A DNA stretch of 64,000 bases from NCBI GenBank assembly GCA_963846585.1, contig CAWJWO010000018.1:434001-498000 (forward strand), written 5' to 3'. Under the pieces are notes generated by a model. It was given only the letters and a program-made list of their open reading frames with translations. It was not told the DNA's origin and did not search any database. Made by a program: the position numbers and the translations under genes. Below, one piece after another: positions 8,847 to 16,697 of this stretch. The stretch comes from JAAUTT01 sp963846585 (GTDB lineage: Bacteria; Bacteroidota; Bacteroidia; Bacteroidales; JAAUTT01). Position 1 is the stretch's first letter; the number at the start of each line of letters is the position of its first letter.

Positions 8847-9255
8847 ATTAAATATTTTTACTGCCGAAGGTAATATTTTAATTTCAAATCATTGTTGTAC
8901 GGATAAAATACTATCTCGTCCCTGACGGGACTTTCTGTTATTATTATTTCATTATCTGCCAATATGTTGTCCCTACGGGACTATCCCGTCAGGGATTAAA
9001 TATTGGTAGAAACAAATTCACCCCTGCATTTAAGTCCCGTTAGGGACGGCATATTTACATTCAGAATAATTTGACATTTTTTACAAATCAATAGTGATTT
9101 AAAATAAATTTTCTTCAAAATTTTGAATAATCAAAAAAAATACTTTACTTTGATAAAGTATATACTATACTTCATATTTAAGTTTTAACAGGTATATCGC
9201 ATTTTGATACTGCTACTAACTAATCCTGAGCAATTAATAATAGTTAATTAATATA
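8847..9255. repeat. Gene-free island with GTCCC-GGGAC palindromes
   Basis: No gene is seen between 8847 and 9392 (546 bp). Within it are small palindromes: GTCCCTGACGGGAC (8918-8931), GTCCCTACGGGAC (8969-8981), ATCCCGTCAGGGAT (8983-8996) and GTCCCGTTAGGGAC (9034-9047). They look like one dispersed extragenic palindrome family with changing loops. The rest is AT-rich and includes a promoter-like site (9123-9161); palindrome E2 follows. Confidence 0.8.
9123..9161 (+). promoter_or_regulatory. Candidate promoter with overlapping operator-like palindrome
   Basis: TTG (9123-9125), a 20-base spacer and TACTTTG (9146-9152) resemble the Bacteroidota TTG-N19-TAnnTTTG promoter, with one base missing from the -7 box. 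The -7 box lies inside a hyphenated palindrome, ATACTTTA and TAAAGTAT around CTTTGA (9140-9161), an arrangement expected for a repressor site. It points towards the MobV gene 230 bp downstream, with E2 in between as a leader hairpin. Inferred from pattern only. Confidence 0.4.
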
Positions 9256-9376
9256 GGGTACCTCTAAAGGCCTCAAATTTGAGGCGGGCAAAAATTTTAA
9301 ACCGGAGTTTACTTACAGTAAATGAGGATTTAAAATTTGAAGCCCAACAAAAAAGTTGAGGTTTTTAGAGGTGCCC
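9256..9376 (-). repeat. Imperfect palindrome, family copy 2 (E2)
   Basis: The outer arms are GGGTACCTCTAAAGGCCTCA (from 9256) and TTGAGGTTTTTAGAGGTGCC (to 9376), pairing with a few mismatches. In reverse complement the element matches E1 along nearly its whole length, including ACTTTTTTGTTGG, CTTCAAATTTTAAATCCTC, and the core TCATTTACT-loop-AGTAAACTCCGG. It ends 16 bases before the mob start codon; E1 ends 15 bases before trmB. Orientation is opposite to E1. Confidence 0.85.
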
Positions 9377-9392
9377 TTAAACTTCAAAAATT

Positions 9393-10466
9393 ATGACACA
9401 ATTTGCAGTACTACACATCGAGAAAAACAAGGGCAGTCAAATAGGCTTAAGTAAACACATCAGCCGGGAAACAATCCCTGCAAACGCTGATCCTTCAAGA
9501 TTGTACCTTAATGAAACTCCTGTTGGTTCAAGGAATCAAATGCAAGACATAAAGGATCGGATAAAGGAAGGTGTGACTCAAAAAACTGCTATCAGGAAAG
9601 ATGCAGTAAAAGCAATGCAAATAATTTTAACCGGCAGCCACGAACAGATGAAAGTTATTGAAAGCAACGGACTTTTAAAAGACTGGATGAAACAAAATAT
9701 ATCCTGGCTTGATAAAACATTCGGAAAAGCTAACGTAGTGAATGTTACCTTACACATGGATGAATTAACCCCTCATGTTCATGCTACTGTTGTACCTATA
9801 ACTTCCGACGGACGATTATGTGCAAAGGATTTCATGTCAAAGGAACACCTGAAAGGTTATCAGACAAGTTACGCCAAAGCAATGGAACCTTTTGGCCTGA
9901 GCCGCGGTTTGGAAGGAAGCAGGGCTAAACATCAGGATGTAAAACAGTATTACGCTAAACTGAATTACGAACTTCCAAAAATTAATAAGGAAATTGAGGA
10001 AAAACAAGAAACGGTAAAAGTACTTAAAAATGAAATCAGGGTTGATACAGCCTGGAAAACCGTCACAGGTATTGTTGATGGATTTGCAAAGCGAAAAGAA
10101 AATAAGGACAAAGAAGATGAAATTGCTTCTTTAAAGAAAACAGCAGAACAACTTTCAATTGATCTTAATAATTTACAGAAAGAGTTTGCTAAATCCAAAT
10201 TAGAATTGAATAATACTAAAAAAGAATTTTCAACTTTACATGCTGAGATAGATAAATCAATGCAAGAAGGTTTAAAACAAGCCGTCCATACAATTAATCA
10301 TTTGATATATAGCCAAATTGAAAAACCATTATTTCAATTTGAACTAATATACAAAAAGGAAAAGCCTGTAATAGAATTAAAACTTATTAAACCAACCAAT
10401 CATGTGCCTACAGTGGAAGAAATAATGGGCAAAAATGTAAGAAAAAGAAATTTGGAGCGGTTGTAG
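9393..10466 (+). CDS. MobV-family relaxase (Mob_Pre plasmid recombination enzyme)
   Basis: A 357-residue HUH endonuclease of the Mob/Pre type. An N-terminal ISRETIPANADPSRLYLNE stretch matches the conserved first motif. The metal-binding HUH motif is HMDELTPHVHATVVPI (about residues 125-140), followed by the LKGYQTSYAKAMEPFGLSRG segment typical of MobV. Residues ~190-310 are a Lys/Glu-rich coiled coil. These proteins nick oriT on mobilizable plasmids and relax DNA for transfer. No replication, integrase or accessory mobilization gene is nearby, so it is isolated in the chromosome. It lies between palindromes E2 and E4, and its stop codon (TAG) is part of the first GGTTGTAGA unit of a tandem repeat. 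Confidence 0.9.
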   Translation: MTQFAVLHIEKNKGSQIGLSKHISRETIPANADPSRLYLNETPVGSRNQMQDIKDRIKEGVTQKTAIRKDAVKAMQIILTGSHEQMKVIESNGLLKDWMKQNISWLDKTFGKANVVNVTLHMDELTPHVHATVVPITSDGRLCAKDFMSKEHLKGYQTSYAKAMEPFGLSRGLEGSRAKHQDVKQYYAKLNYELPKINKEIEEKQETVKVLKNEIRVDTAWKTVTGIVDGFAKRKENKDKEDEIASLKKTAEQLSIDLNNLQKEFAKSKLELNNTKKEFSTLHAEIDKSMQEGLKQAVHTINHLIYSQIEKPLFQFELIYKKEKPVIELKLIKPTNHVPTVEEIMGKNVRKRNLERL

Positions 10467-10555
10467 AAAAGGTTGTAGAGGTTATAGAAAAAGGTTGTAG
10501 AGGTTGTAGAGGTTGTAGAGGTTGTAGAGGTTGTAGAGGTTGTAAAGGTTGTAGT
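10460..10555 (+). repeat. Tandem GGTTGTAGA 9-mer array
   Basis: About nine or ten copies of GGTTGTAGA and one-base variants (GGTTATAGA, GGTTGTAAA) run from the last codons of the MobV gene to about 10555. The mob stop codon is the TAG of the first unit. Arrays of this kind expand by slippage, so copy number is likely to vary. Confidence 0.9.
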
Positions 10556-10592
10556 TCTTATAATACTGTTTAGTATCTGTCTTTAAAGTGCA

Positions 10593-10712
10593 TTGTTTGG
10601 ATCATAAAGTTCGTAGCCGAGGCTTGCGAAGATTAAAAATCAGGAGTTTACTAAAGTAAATGACTGATTTTTAGGCGAGCGTAACGAAGGATACGGACTT
10701 TATGAACAAACA
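10593..10712 (-). repeat. Imperfect palindrome, family copy 4 (E4)
   Basis: The outer arms are TGTTTGGATCATAAAGTTCG (from 10594) and the complementary GGACTTTATGAACAAACA (to 10712), with small bulges. The inner stem is ATTAAAAATCAG / CTGATTTTTAG. The centre, in reverse complement, reads TCATTTACT-TT-AGTAAACTCC, the core also found in E1-E3. The reverse complement also has TTCGCAAGCCT, shared with E3. It ends exactly at the stop codon of the minus-strand gene 10713-11684, so it is the 3' flank of that gene in the same family orientation as E1 after gldH and E3 after gldK. Confidence 0.8.
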
Positions 10713-11684
10713 CTATTTAGAAAGAAGCCACACCTCTTCCATCCCCTTCATTGCCCTTATTTTTTCACATTCACTTAAAGCTTTTTCTTTATCTCCGAAT
10801 TCCCCTAACGAAACCCTGTATAAATCTTCTCCGAATTGTAAAACTTCTGTTTTAAATCCATCCTTTTGATAAATATTAGCAAGAATAGTTGCACGTTTAA
10901 ATGTATTAAAACTGCCGCCAATAATAAAATAGCTTTTGCCTTCAGAGGGTTTTGCCACCTTTACAGAATCAATAGCAAGTGCATTCTTTTTATCGGTTTT
11001 ATTATTGAAAAATTTTTCCAAATCACTTACTTTGGTAGTATCCGGGATTAATTTAACAGCAGATGGTACCTTCACATTTTTGTCAGTTACAGTAATTTTA
11101 CTTACAGTTTTTGTAATAATATATCTTGATTTTATTTTACTAAAATTTATATACACGAAAATTGCTCCACCTGCAAAAATTAATATGCCTAAAGCATACA
11201 GAATTTTGAAAATGGTTTTTTTAAAATTTTTGAGGGATTTTTCATCATTTTGATTAGGGCCTGATAAAAAATCCAAAGATCTATAATCAATTTTAGATAA
11301 CCCAAAGGAATCAGTTAAAAAATTAGAACCATATTCACGATCAAACCGGATAATATCGTGATCTTTTGAAAAATACCCAATCCCTTCCAAAAGAATTGTT
11401 TCTCCTTTGTTCAATTTCTTATTAAAAGCGTCAACCTGATGTTTTACAAATTTTTCTGCATTTTTTTTTGTTATCTTCTTCTGCTGAGCTATTTGTTGGA
11501 CAAAAAAATCATCAGGACTATCAAGTTGCTTATTAAAAATTAAGAACTTAGTAGGAGGTGTAATAGTATGTTCTTCACTATTAATCTCTGCAGCCCTGTA
11601 TATTGTCTTAAATCCTCCAATTCCCGGAATTATTAAAATATCATTGCTATATAATAATTCCTTAATGTAAATTGATAATTCCAC
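10713..11684 (-). CDS. HU-like (CCDC81-type) and SPOR domain membrane protein
   Basis: 323 residues. The N-terminal ~130 residues form an HU/CCDC81-like domain (IIPGIGGFKTIYRAAEI, LEGIGYFSKDHDIIRF), a family found in Bacteroidota cell-envelope proteins. One transmembrane helix follows (about 158-179, IFKILYALGILIFAGGAIF). After a linker comes a C-terminal SPOR domain (about 250-323: YFIIGGSFNTFKRATILANI, LYRVSLGEFGDKEKA), which binds denuded peptidoglycan glycan at division sites. Predicted topology is HU-like part inside, SPOR in the periplasm. The role is probably in division or envelope organisation. Palindrome E4 abuts its stop. Confidence 0.87.
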   Translation of the reverse strand: MELSIYIKELLYSNDILIIPGIGGFKTIYRAAEINSEEHTITPPTKFLIFNKQLDSPDDFFVQQIAQQKKITKKNAEKFVKHQVDAFNKKLNKGETILLEGIGYFSKDHDIIRFDREYGSNFLTDSFGLSKIDYRSLDFLSGPNQNDEKSLKNFKKTIFKILYALGILIFAGGAIFVYINFSKIKSRYIITKTVSKITVTDKNVKVPSAVKLIPDTTKVSDLEKFFNNKTDKKNALAIDSVKVAKPSEGKSYFIIGGSFNTFKRATILANIYQKDGFKTEVLQFGEDLYRVSLGEFGDKEKALSECEKIRAMKGMEEVWLLSK

Positions 11685-11701
11685 TTATTTAGATTTTAAC
11701 G

Positions 11702-11709
11702 CAAATGTA
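11702..11709 (-). promoter_or_regulatory. Candidate -7 box TACATTTG for the HU/SPOR gene
   Basis: On the minus strand TACATTTG lies 17-24 bases before the start codon of the gene ending at 10713, matching the Bacteroidota TAnnTTTG consensus. A TTG occurs 15 bases further upstream, closer than the usual spacing, so only the -7 element is convincing. Confidence 0.45.
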
Positions 11710-11784
11710 TAAAAAATTAATTTTCAACGGTGATCTTTCTGTTCATCATAGGATAATTAGTGCAAGGTGTAAAAACATTTTTAT

Positions 11785-11792
11785 TATCTTCG
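11785..11792 (+). promoter_or_regulatory. Candidate -7 box TATCTTCG before the wbpB-like gene
   Basis: TATCTTCG is a near match to TAnnTTTG, 50 bases upstream of the GTG start at 11843, in a divergent intergenic region. No clear upstream TTG was found. Confidence 0.3.
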
Positions 11793-11842
11793 CAATTTTA
11801 GATTCGGAAAAACTAGTTTTGGTAAATATAATTTAACAAAAA

Positions 11843-12805
11843 GTGGAACAAAAAGTAACCTCAAAAAATTTCGCGTTAATTGGTGCTGCAGGCTTTGTTG
11901 CACCTCGCCACCTTAAAGCCATCAAAGAAACTAAGAACAATTTAGTAGCAGCACTTGATAAATTCGACTGCGTTGGAATAATGGACAGCTATTTCCCCAA
12001 TGCTGATTTTTTTGTTGAATTTGAACGATTCGACCGTCATATTGATAAAATTCAAAGGTTGGGTACCAAAGTTGATTACGTAAGTATTTGTTCACCAAAT
12101 TATTTACATGATTCTCATATACGTTTTGCCCTTCGAAACCAGGCAGATGCAATTTGCGAAAAACCTCTTGTCCTTAATCCATGGAATATTGACGGACTTA
12201 TTGAAATTGAAAAGGAAACAGGCAAAAAAGTTTATAATATACTGCAACTTAGGCTTCATCAATCCATTATAGAATTAAAGGAACGGATTAAAAAAGGCCC
12301 TGCAGATAAAATCTACGATATTGATTTAACTTATATCACCAGCCGTGGAAATTGGTATCATACTTCCTGGAAAGGCGAACTTTCCAAATCTGGTGGAGTT
12401 GCCACAAATATCGGAGTTCATTTTTTCGATATGCTATCCTGGATATTTGGGGATTTAAAACAAAATATTGTTCATATTATGAATCCTGATAAAGCATCTG
12501 GTTTTCTAATGCTTAAAAATGCCAGGGTAAGATGGTTCCTTAGCATTGATTTTAATGACCTTCCTGCCACAATTCAGGCAAAAGGCCAAAGAACCTTTCG
12601 GTCAATTAAGGTTGACGGGAATGAATTTGAATTCAGCGAAGGCTTTACTGATCTTCATACCAAGACATATGAAGAAATCCTTGCAGGAAATGGCTTTGGA
12701 TTAACTGAAGCAAAACCATCGATTGAAACTGTATTTGCTATACGTAAATCTGAACCGGTTGGGAAAATTGGCGATTATCATCCATTCTGCCAAAATATAA
12801 TTTAG
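11843..12805 (+). CDS. wbpB: WbpB/WlbA-like UDP-GlcNAc(A) 3-dehydrogenase (Gfo/Idh/MocA family)
   Basis: 320 residues. It has an N-terminal NAD-binding Rossmann fold (NFALIGAAGFVAPRHLKAIK), the catalytic-Lys motif EKP in AICEKPLVLNP, and a substrate-domain stretch YITSRGNWYHTSWKGELSKS followed by GGVATNIGVHFFDML. This pattern is typical of WlbA/WbpB, which oxidises C3 of UDP-GlcNAc uronate on the way to 2,3-diamino-uronic acids. The start is GTG at 11843, the only one giving the complete dinucleotide fold. A UDP-sugar 6-dehydrogenase follows at 12984, which would supply its substrate. The partner aminotransferase and acetyltransferase (WbpE, WbpD) are not in the window. Confidence 0.85.
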   Translation: MEQKVTSKNFALIGAAGFVAPRHLKAIKETKNNLVAALDKFDCVGIMDSYFPNADFFVEFERFDRHIDKIQRLGTKVDYVSICSPNYLHDSHIRFALRNQADAICEKPLVLNPWNIDGLIEIEKETGKKVYNILQLRLHQSIIELKERIKKGPADKIYDIDLTYITSRGNWYHTSWKGELSKSGGVATNIGVHFFDMLSWIFGDLKQNIVHIMNPDKASGFLMLKNARVRWFLSIDFNDLPATIQAKGQRTFRSIKVDGNEFEFSEGFTDLHTKTYEEILAGNGFGLTEAKPSIETVFAIRKSEPVGKIGDYHPFCQNII

Positions 12806-12983
12806 ATTTGAGGATTAAAGGATTTAGGCGTTTAGACTTTTAGGCTCTTAGGCTTTAGCTAATTAAAATATAATGAAACAAATAATTTATATTTCAACCT
12901 ATTTCTCTGTGTCTCAGTATCTCAGTGTTTAAGTTTTTATTGGGTTTCCTGAGAGGGAAACAGTTCGACTAAATTAAGATATT
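12806..12983. repeat. Spacer with TTTAGGC and CTCAGTATCTCAGTG phrases
   Basis: This 178-bp gap holds GGATTTAGGCGTTTAGACTT and TTAGGCTCTTAGGC phrases (12815-12860), then TCTCTGTGTCTCAGTATC (12903-12920). The last phrase is complementary to ACACTGAGACACAGAGCC at 44570. A six-base-pair hairpin GTTTCC-TGAGAG-GGAAAC (12944-12961) lies just before the next start codon. Confidence 0.75.
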
Positions 12984-14270
12984 ATGTACAATGATCTTGT
13001 TGCAAAAAAAGAAAAATTGGGCGTCATCGGCCTTGGTTATGTAGGTTTACCTATAGCGTTGGAGTTTGCAAGGAAATTGTCTGTGGTAGGATTTGATATA
13101 CGTCCTGACCGGGTTGAAAAGATGAAAAATAAAATCGACCCAAGTAATGAATTGGATTCAAATGCATTCAATGGTTGCGATATTCAATTCACGGCAAATA
13201 TTGAAGATTTAAGAAGTGTTAAGTTCTTTATTGTTGCTGTCCCTACTCCAATTGATAAACGTAATTTACCTGATCTTACTCCATTGCTTGGCGCAACAAA
13301 TACAGTTGCTAAAGTCCTTAAAAAAGATGATTATGTAGTTTATGAATCTACCGTTTATCCTTCCTGTACAGAGGAAGATTGTATTCCAATCCTTGAAAAA
13401 CTTTCAGGCTTAAAATTCAAACAGGATTTTAAAGTTGGATTTTCTCCCGAAAGAATTAATCCGGGTGATAAGGAACATACCTTAAAATCAATAGTTAAGG
13501 TTGTATCTGGTTGTGATGAGGAATCACTTGAAGAAATTGCAAAAATATATGAATTAGTTGTATCTGCCGGAGTTCATAGGGCAAGCTCAATAAAGGTTGC
13601 TGAGGCTGCCAAAATTATCGAAAATACCCAGCGTGATATAAACATAGCTTTTATGAATGAGCTTTCTATTATATTTAACAAATTAAATATTAATACATAC
13701 GAAGTTCTTGAAGCAGCAGGAACAAAATGGAATTTTCTTAGATTCTTCCCGGGATTAGTTGGAGGCCATTGTATTGGAGTCGATCCCTATTACCTTTCCT
13801 ATAAAGCCAAAGAATTAGGCATACATGCCCAGATAATCAATTCGGGCCGTTCTATAAACGATTCAATGGCCGAATATATTGCCGTTCAGTGCGTTAAAAA
13901 AATGATTTCTGCAGGGAAAACAATTAATCAATCCAGAGTCATAGTAATGGGAGCTACTTTTAAAGAGAATGTAAGCGATATCAGGAATTCTAAAGTTGCC
14001 GATATTGTTTATGAATTAAATTCTTTTGGAGTATCTGTTGATGTAATTGATCCATACGCAGACTCAGGTGACCTGAAACACGAATACGGATTCGGCTTAA
14101 ACAAAATTTCCGGAAAATATGATGCAATTATTTTAGCTGTAAACCATCATCAATATATCAACTTTGAGGAACAATATTTCATTAATCTTTGCAATGAAAA
14201 AGGAATATTCTTTGATGTAAAAGGTGTATACAGAAATAAAATACATAAATTAACATACTTAAGCTTATAA
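12984..14270 (+). CDS. Nucleotide-sugar 6-dehydrogenase, TviB/WbpO/WbpA family
   Basis: 428 residues, the usual length for UDP-N-acetylhexosamine 6-dehydrogenases, which make the uronate by two NAD-dependent oxidations. The NAD motif is GVIGLGYVGLP (13-23), VAVPTPID is at 84-91, and the catalytic Cys263 sits in GLVGGHCIGVDPYYLSYKAK. MGATFKENVSDIRNSK marks the C-terminal domain. The VGGHCIGVDPYYL variant places it with TviB/WbpO or WbpA rather than UDP-glucose dehydrogenase; the sequence cannot fix GlcNAc versus GalNAc as substrate. The stop codon is immediately followed by the galE ATG, so the two are co-translated. Confidence 0.88.
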   Translation: MYNDLVAKKEKLGVIGLGYVGLPIALEFARKLSVVGFDIRPDRVEKMKNKIDPSNELDSNAFNGCDIQFTANIEDLRSVKFFIVAVPTPIDKRNLPDLTPLLGATNTVAKVLKKDDYVVYESTVYPSCTEEDCIPILEKLSGLKFKQDFKVGFSPERINPGDKEHTLKSIVKVVSGCDEESLEEIAKIYELVVSAGVHRASSIKVAEAAKIIENTQRDINIAFMNELSIIFNKLNINTYEVLEAAGTKWNFLRFFPGLVGGHCIGVDPYYLSYKAKELGIHAQIINSGRSINDSMAEYIAVQCVKKMISAGKTINQSRVIVMGATFKENVSDIRNSKVADIVYELNSFGVSVDVIDPYADSGDLKHEYGFGLNKISGKYDAIILAVNHHQYINFEEQYFINLCNEKGIFFDVKGVYRNKIHKLTYLSL

Positions 14271-15317
14271 ATGGGTAAGAAAAAAATATTAGTTACCGGT
14301 GGAACAGGATATATCGGATCACACACTGCAGTAGAACTTATAAATGAAGGCTTTGATGTTATAATTGCAGATAACCTTTCCAATTCATCCACTTACTCAC
14401 TTGATGGAGTGGAAAAAATAACAGGGATTCGTCCTGTATTTGAACAATTCGACCTGTGTGATAAAAAAAAGGCAAAGGATCTGTTTGTAAAATATCCTGA
14501 AATTGAGGCTATTATTCATTTTGCTGCTTCAAAAGCCGTAAATGAATCAGTTGAAAAACCTTTATTATATTACCGCAATAATTTTGTTACGCTTATTAAT
14601 TTACTTGAAATTGTTAACGAAAATCCTGAAATTAAATTTGTATTTTCTTCATCTTGTACAGTTTATGGACAACCTGATTATTTACCAGTCACAGAAAATT
14701 CTCCTGTTAAAAAAGCAACCTCTCCATATGGCAATACAAAACAGGTTTCAGAAGAAATAATTCAGGATATATGCGCTGCCAATCCTCAGGTTATGGCCAT
14801 ATCACTTAGGTATTTTAATCCTATAGGTGCACACAACTCTGCAATTATTGGTGAACTTCCTCTTGGTGTTCCGCAAAACCTGGTTCCATTTATTACTCAA
14901 ACTGCCATTGGCCTTCGCGAACAGCTTAAAGTATTTGGCGACGATTATAATACTCCGGATGGTTCATGTATCAGAGATTATATTCATGTGGTAGATCTTG
15001 CGAAAGCCCATGTAATTGCAATTAAACGACTTATAAATAAAAAAAACAAGGCTTGTTATGAGGTTTTTAACCTTGGCACAGGACGCGGGGTTTCGGTACT
15101 TGAACTCATAGATGTTTTTCAAAAAACTACCGGGGTTAACCTTAATTATAAAATAGTGGGCCGACGAATGGGCGATATAGAAAAAGTTTGGGCCGATACC
15201 AAATCAGCCAATGAAGAACTAGGCTGGAAAGCTGAAAGCACACTCGAAGAAACCATTCTTTCGGCATGGAACTGGGAAAAGTACTACCGCAATATAGTAG
15301 TAAGTCGAAATCAGTAA
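14271..15317 (+). CDS. galE: UDP-glucose 4-epimerase GalE
   Basis: A 348-residue extended short-chain dehydrogenase. The NAD motif GGTGYIGSHTA is at 10-20. Catalytic Ser lies in SSSCTVYG, and Tyr153/Lys157 lie in SPYGNTKQVSEE. GalE signatures include HFAASKAVNES, LRYFNPIGAH, SCIRDYIHVVDLA and FNLGTGRGVSVLEL. It interconverts UDP-Glc and UDP-Gal, and possibly the N-acetyl forms. The ATG directly abuts the stop of the upstream dehydrogenase. The final residues NIVVSRNQ are encoded by a TAGTAAGTCG repeat phrase, so the natural C-terminus may have been extended or replaced by repeat DNA. Confidence 0.93.
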   Translation: MGKKKILVTGGTGYIGSHTAVELINEGFDVIIADNLSNSSTYSLDGVEKITGIRPVFEQFDLCDKKKAKDLFVKYPEIEAIIHFAASKAVNESVEKPLLYYRNNFVTLINLLEIVNENPEIKFVFSSSCTVYGQPDYLPVTENSPVKKATSPYGNTKQVSEEIIQDICAANPQVMAISLRYFNPIGAHNSAIIGELPLGVPQNLVPFITQTAIGLREQLKVFGDDYNTPDGSCIRDYIHVVDLAKAHVIAIKRLINKKNKACYEVFNLGTGRGVSVLELIDVFQKTTGVNLNYKIVGRRMGDIEKVWADTKSANEELGWKAESTLEETILSAWNWEKYYRNIVVSRNQ

Positions 15318-15535
15318 AACGAATTTTAGAACCAGAAACCAAGAGCCAGGAACCAAGACAAAATACAGAAGACAGAAAACAAAAGAAAAATGATTTAATA
15401 ATTAAGCATCGAGTTTTATAACTTGTATTTACGTAATACTTAAATCTCAACTCTAGAATCTTAAATCACTAGCCACTAGTACCTGAACCTGTGTCCCTTA
15501 TCTTGGTTCCTGGTTCTTGGTTCCTGGCTCCATTT
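15295..15535. repeat. Phrase-repeat spacer between galE and rfbB
   Basis: The spacer starts with TAGTAGTAAGTCG inside the end of galE, then AACCAGAAACCAAGAGCCAG (from 15333), ACAGAAGACAGAAAACAAAA (15370-15389) and CTAGCCACTAGTACC. It ends with TCTTGGTTCCTGGTTCTTGG (15502-15521). The first and last phrases are reverse complements, so a folded transcript would form a long imperfect hairpin. Confidence 0.85.
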
Positions 15536-15555
15536 TAAAGATCAATTTAGTTCAT

Positions 15556-16611
15556 ATGAAAAAGACAATTATTATTACCGGTGGTGCCGGATTTATTGGT
15601 TCACATATTGTACGGCTTTTTGTAACAAAATACCCGCATTATAATGTCATTAACCTGGATAAGCTTACTTATGCAGGAAACCTTGAAAATCTGAAGGATG
15701 TTGATAAATTGCCTAATTATAAATTTGTAAAGGCTGATATTACTGATATTGAAGAAATAAACCGCGTATTTGTGAAATTTAAACCTGACGGGATTATTCA
15801 TCTTGCTGCTGAATCACATGTTGACAGATCAATTGCCAATCCGATGGAATTTATCCATACAAATGTAATTGGCACTGTTGTACTATTAAATGCAGCACGG
15901 GAAACCTGGAAAGATAATTTTGACAATAAACGCTTTTATCATATTTCTACCGACGAAGTTTATGGATCGCTTGGCAATAAAGGTCTGTTTACCGAACAAA
16001 CACCTTATGGCCCACGTAGCCCTTATTCATCTTCCAAAGCCAGTTCCGACCATTTGGCCAGGGCATATTTCCATACTTATAATTTACCCGTGGTTGTATC
16101 AAATTGTTCAAATAATTATGGCCCCAATCAGTTCCCTGAAAAGTTAATTCCACTGTCAATCAACAATATAAAAATTAATAAAACTATACCAATATATGGG
16201 AAAGGAGAAAATATCCGCGACTGGCTTTTTGTTATTGATCATGCACGGGCAATTGATTTGATTTATCATAAAGGGAAAACCGGAGAAACATATAATATTG
16301 GTGGCAACAATGAGTGGACAAACATCGATCTTATAAAACTTCTTTGTAAGATCATGGACAGTAAATTAAAGCGTTACCCCGGCACATCCGCGAAGCTGAT
16401 TACATTTGTCAAAGACCGTGCCGGGCACGATTTACGGTACGCTATCGACTCCTCAAAACTTCAGAATGAACTAGGTTGGGCTCCTTATTTACAATTTGAA
16501 GAAGGACTCGGAAAAACGGTCGACTGGTACCTCGAAAATGAAGTGTGGCTCGGAAATGTTCTATCAGGAGAATATGAAAAATATTACCGGCAGCAGTATG
16601 TAAAAAGATAA
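15556..16611 (+). CDS. rfbB: dTDP-glucose 4,6-dehydratase RfbB
   Basis: 351 residues. The NAD motif GGAGFIGSHIVR is at 9-20. The active-site region is HISTDEVYGSLG (Thr-Asp-Glu) with YSSSKASSDHLARAY (Tyr/Lys), then SNNYGPNQFPEKLIP, IYGKGENIRDWLFV and RAGHDLRYAID. It converts dTDP-glucose to dTDP-4-keto-6-deoxyglucose, the second step of dTDP-rhamnose synthesis; rfbA, rfbC and rfbD are not in the window. The ATG at 15556 precedes the fold directly; the open frame back to 15517 is translated repeat. Confidence 0.95.
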   Translation: MKKTIIITGGAGFIGSHIVRLFVTKYPHYNVINLDKLTYAGNLENLKDVDKLPNYKFVKADITDIEEINRVFVKFKPDGIIHLAAESHVDRSIANPMEFIHTNVIGTVVLLNAARETWKDNFDNKRFYHISTDEVYGSLGNKGLFTEQTPYGPRSPYSSSKASSDHLARAYFHTYNLPVVVSNCSNNYGPNQFPEKLIPLSINNIKINKTIPIYGKGENIRDWLFVIDHARAIDLIYHKGKTGETYNIGGNNEWTNIDLIKLLCKIMDSKLKRYPGTSAKLITFVKDRAGHDLRYAIDSSKLQNELGWAPYLQFEEGLGKTVDWYLENEVWLGNVLSGEYEKYYRQQYVKR

Positions 16612-16618
16612 TTTGTAA

Positions 16619-16697
16619 AAAGAGCCAGGAACCAAAACTTATTAAAAACCGGGATTCTTGTTATGGCACCTAAGCACTATGCACTAAATACTAAGCA
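16619..16697. repeat. Phrase repeats between convergent rfbB and glmS
   Basis: AGAGCCAGGAACCAA (16620-16634) and then CTAAGCACTATGCACTAAAT with ACTAAGCACTA (16668-16697). The second phrase is complementary to the TAGTGCTTAGTGCATAG phrase at 20788 and 30077. Confidence 0.85.

Noticed and set aside
10460..10555. GGTTGTAGA array as a CRISPR
   Set aside because: The units are contiguous 9-mers without spacers, and no cas genes are present.
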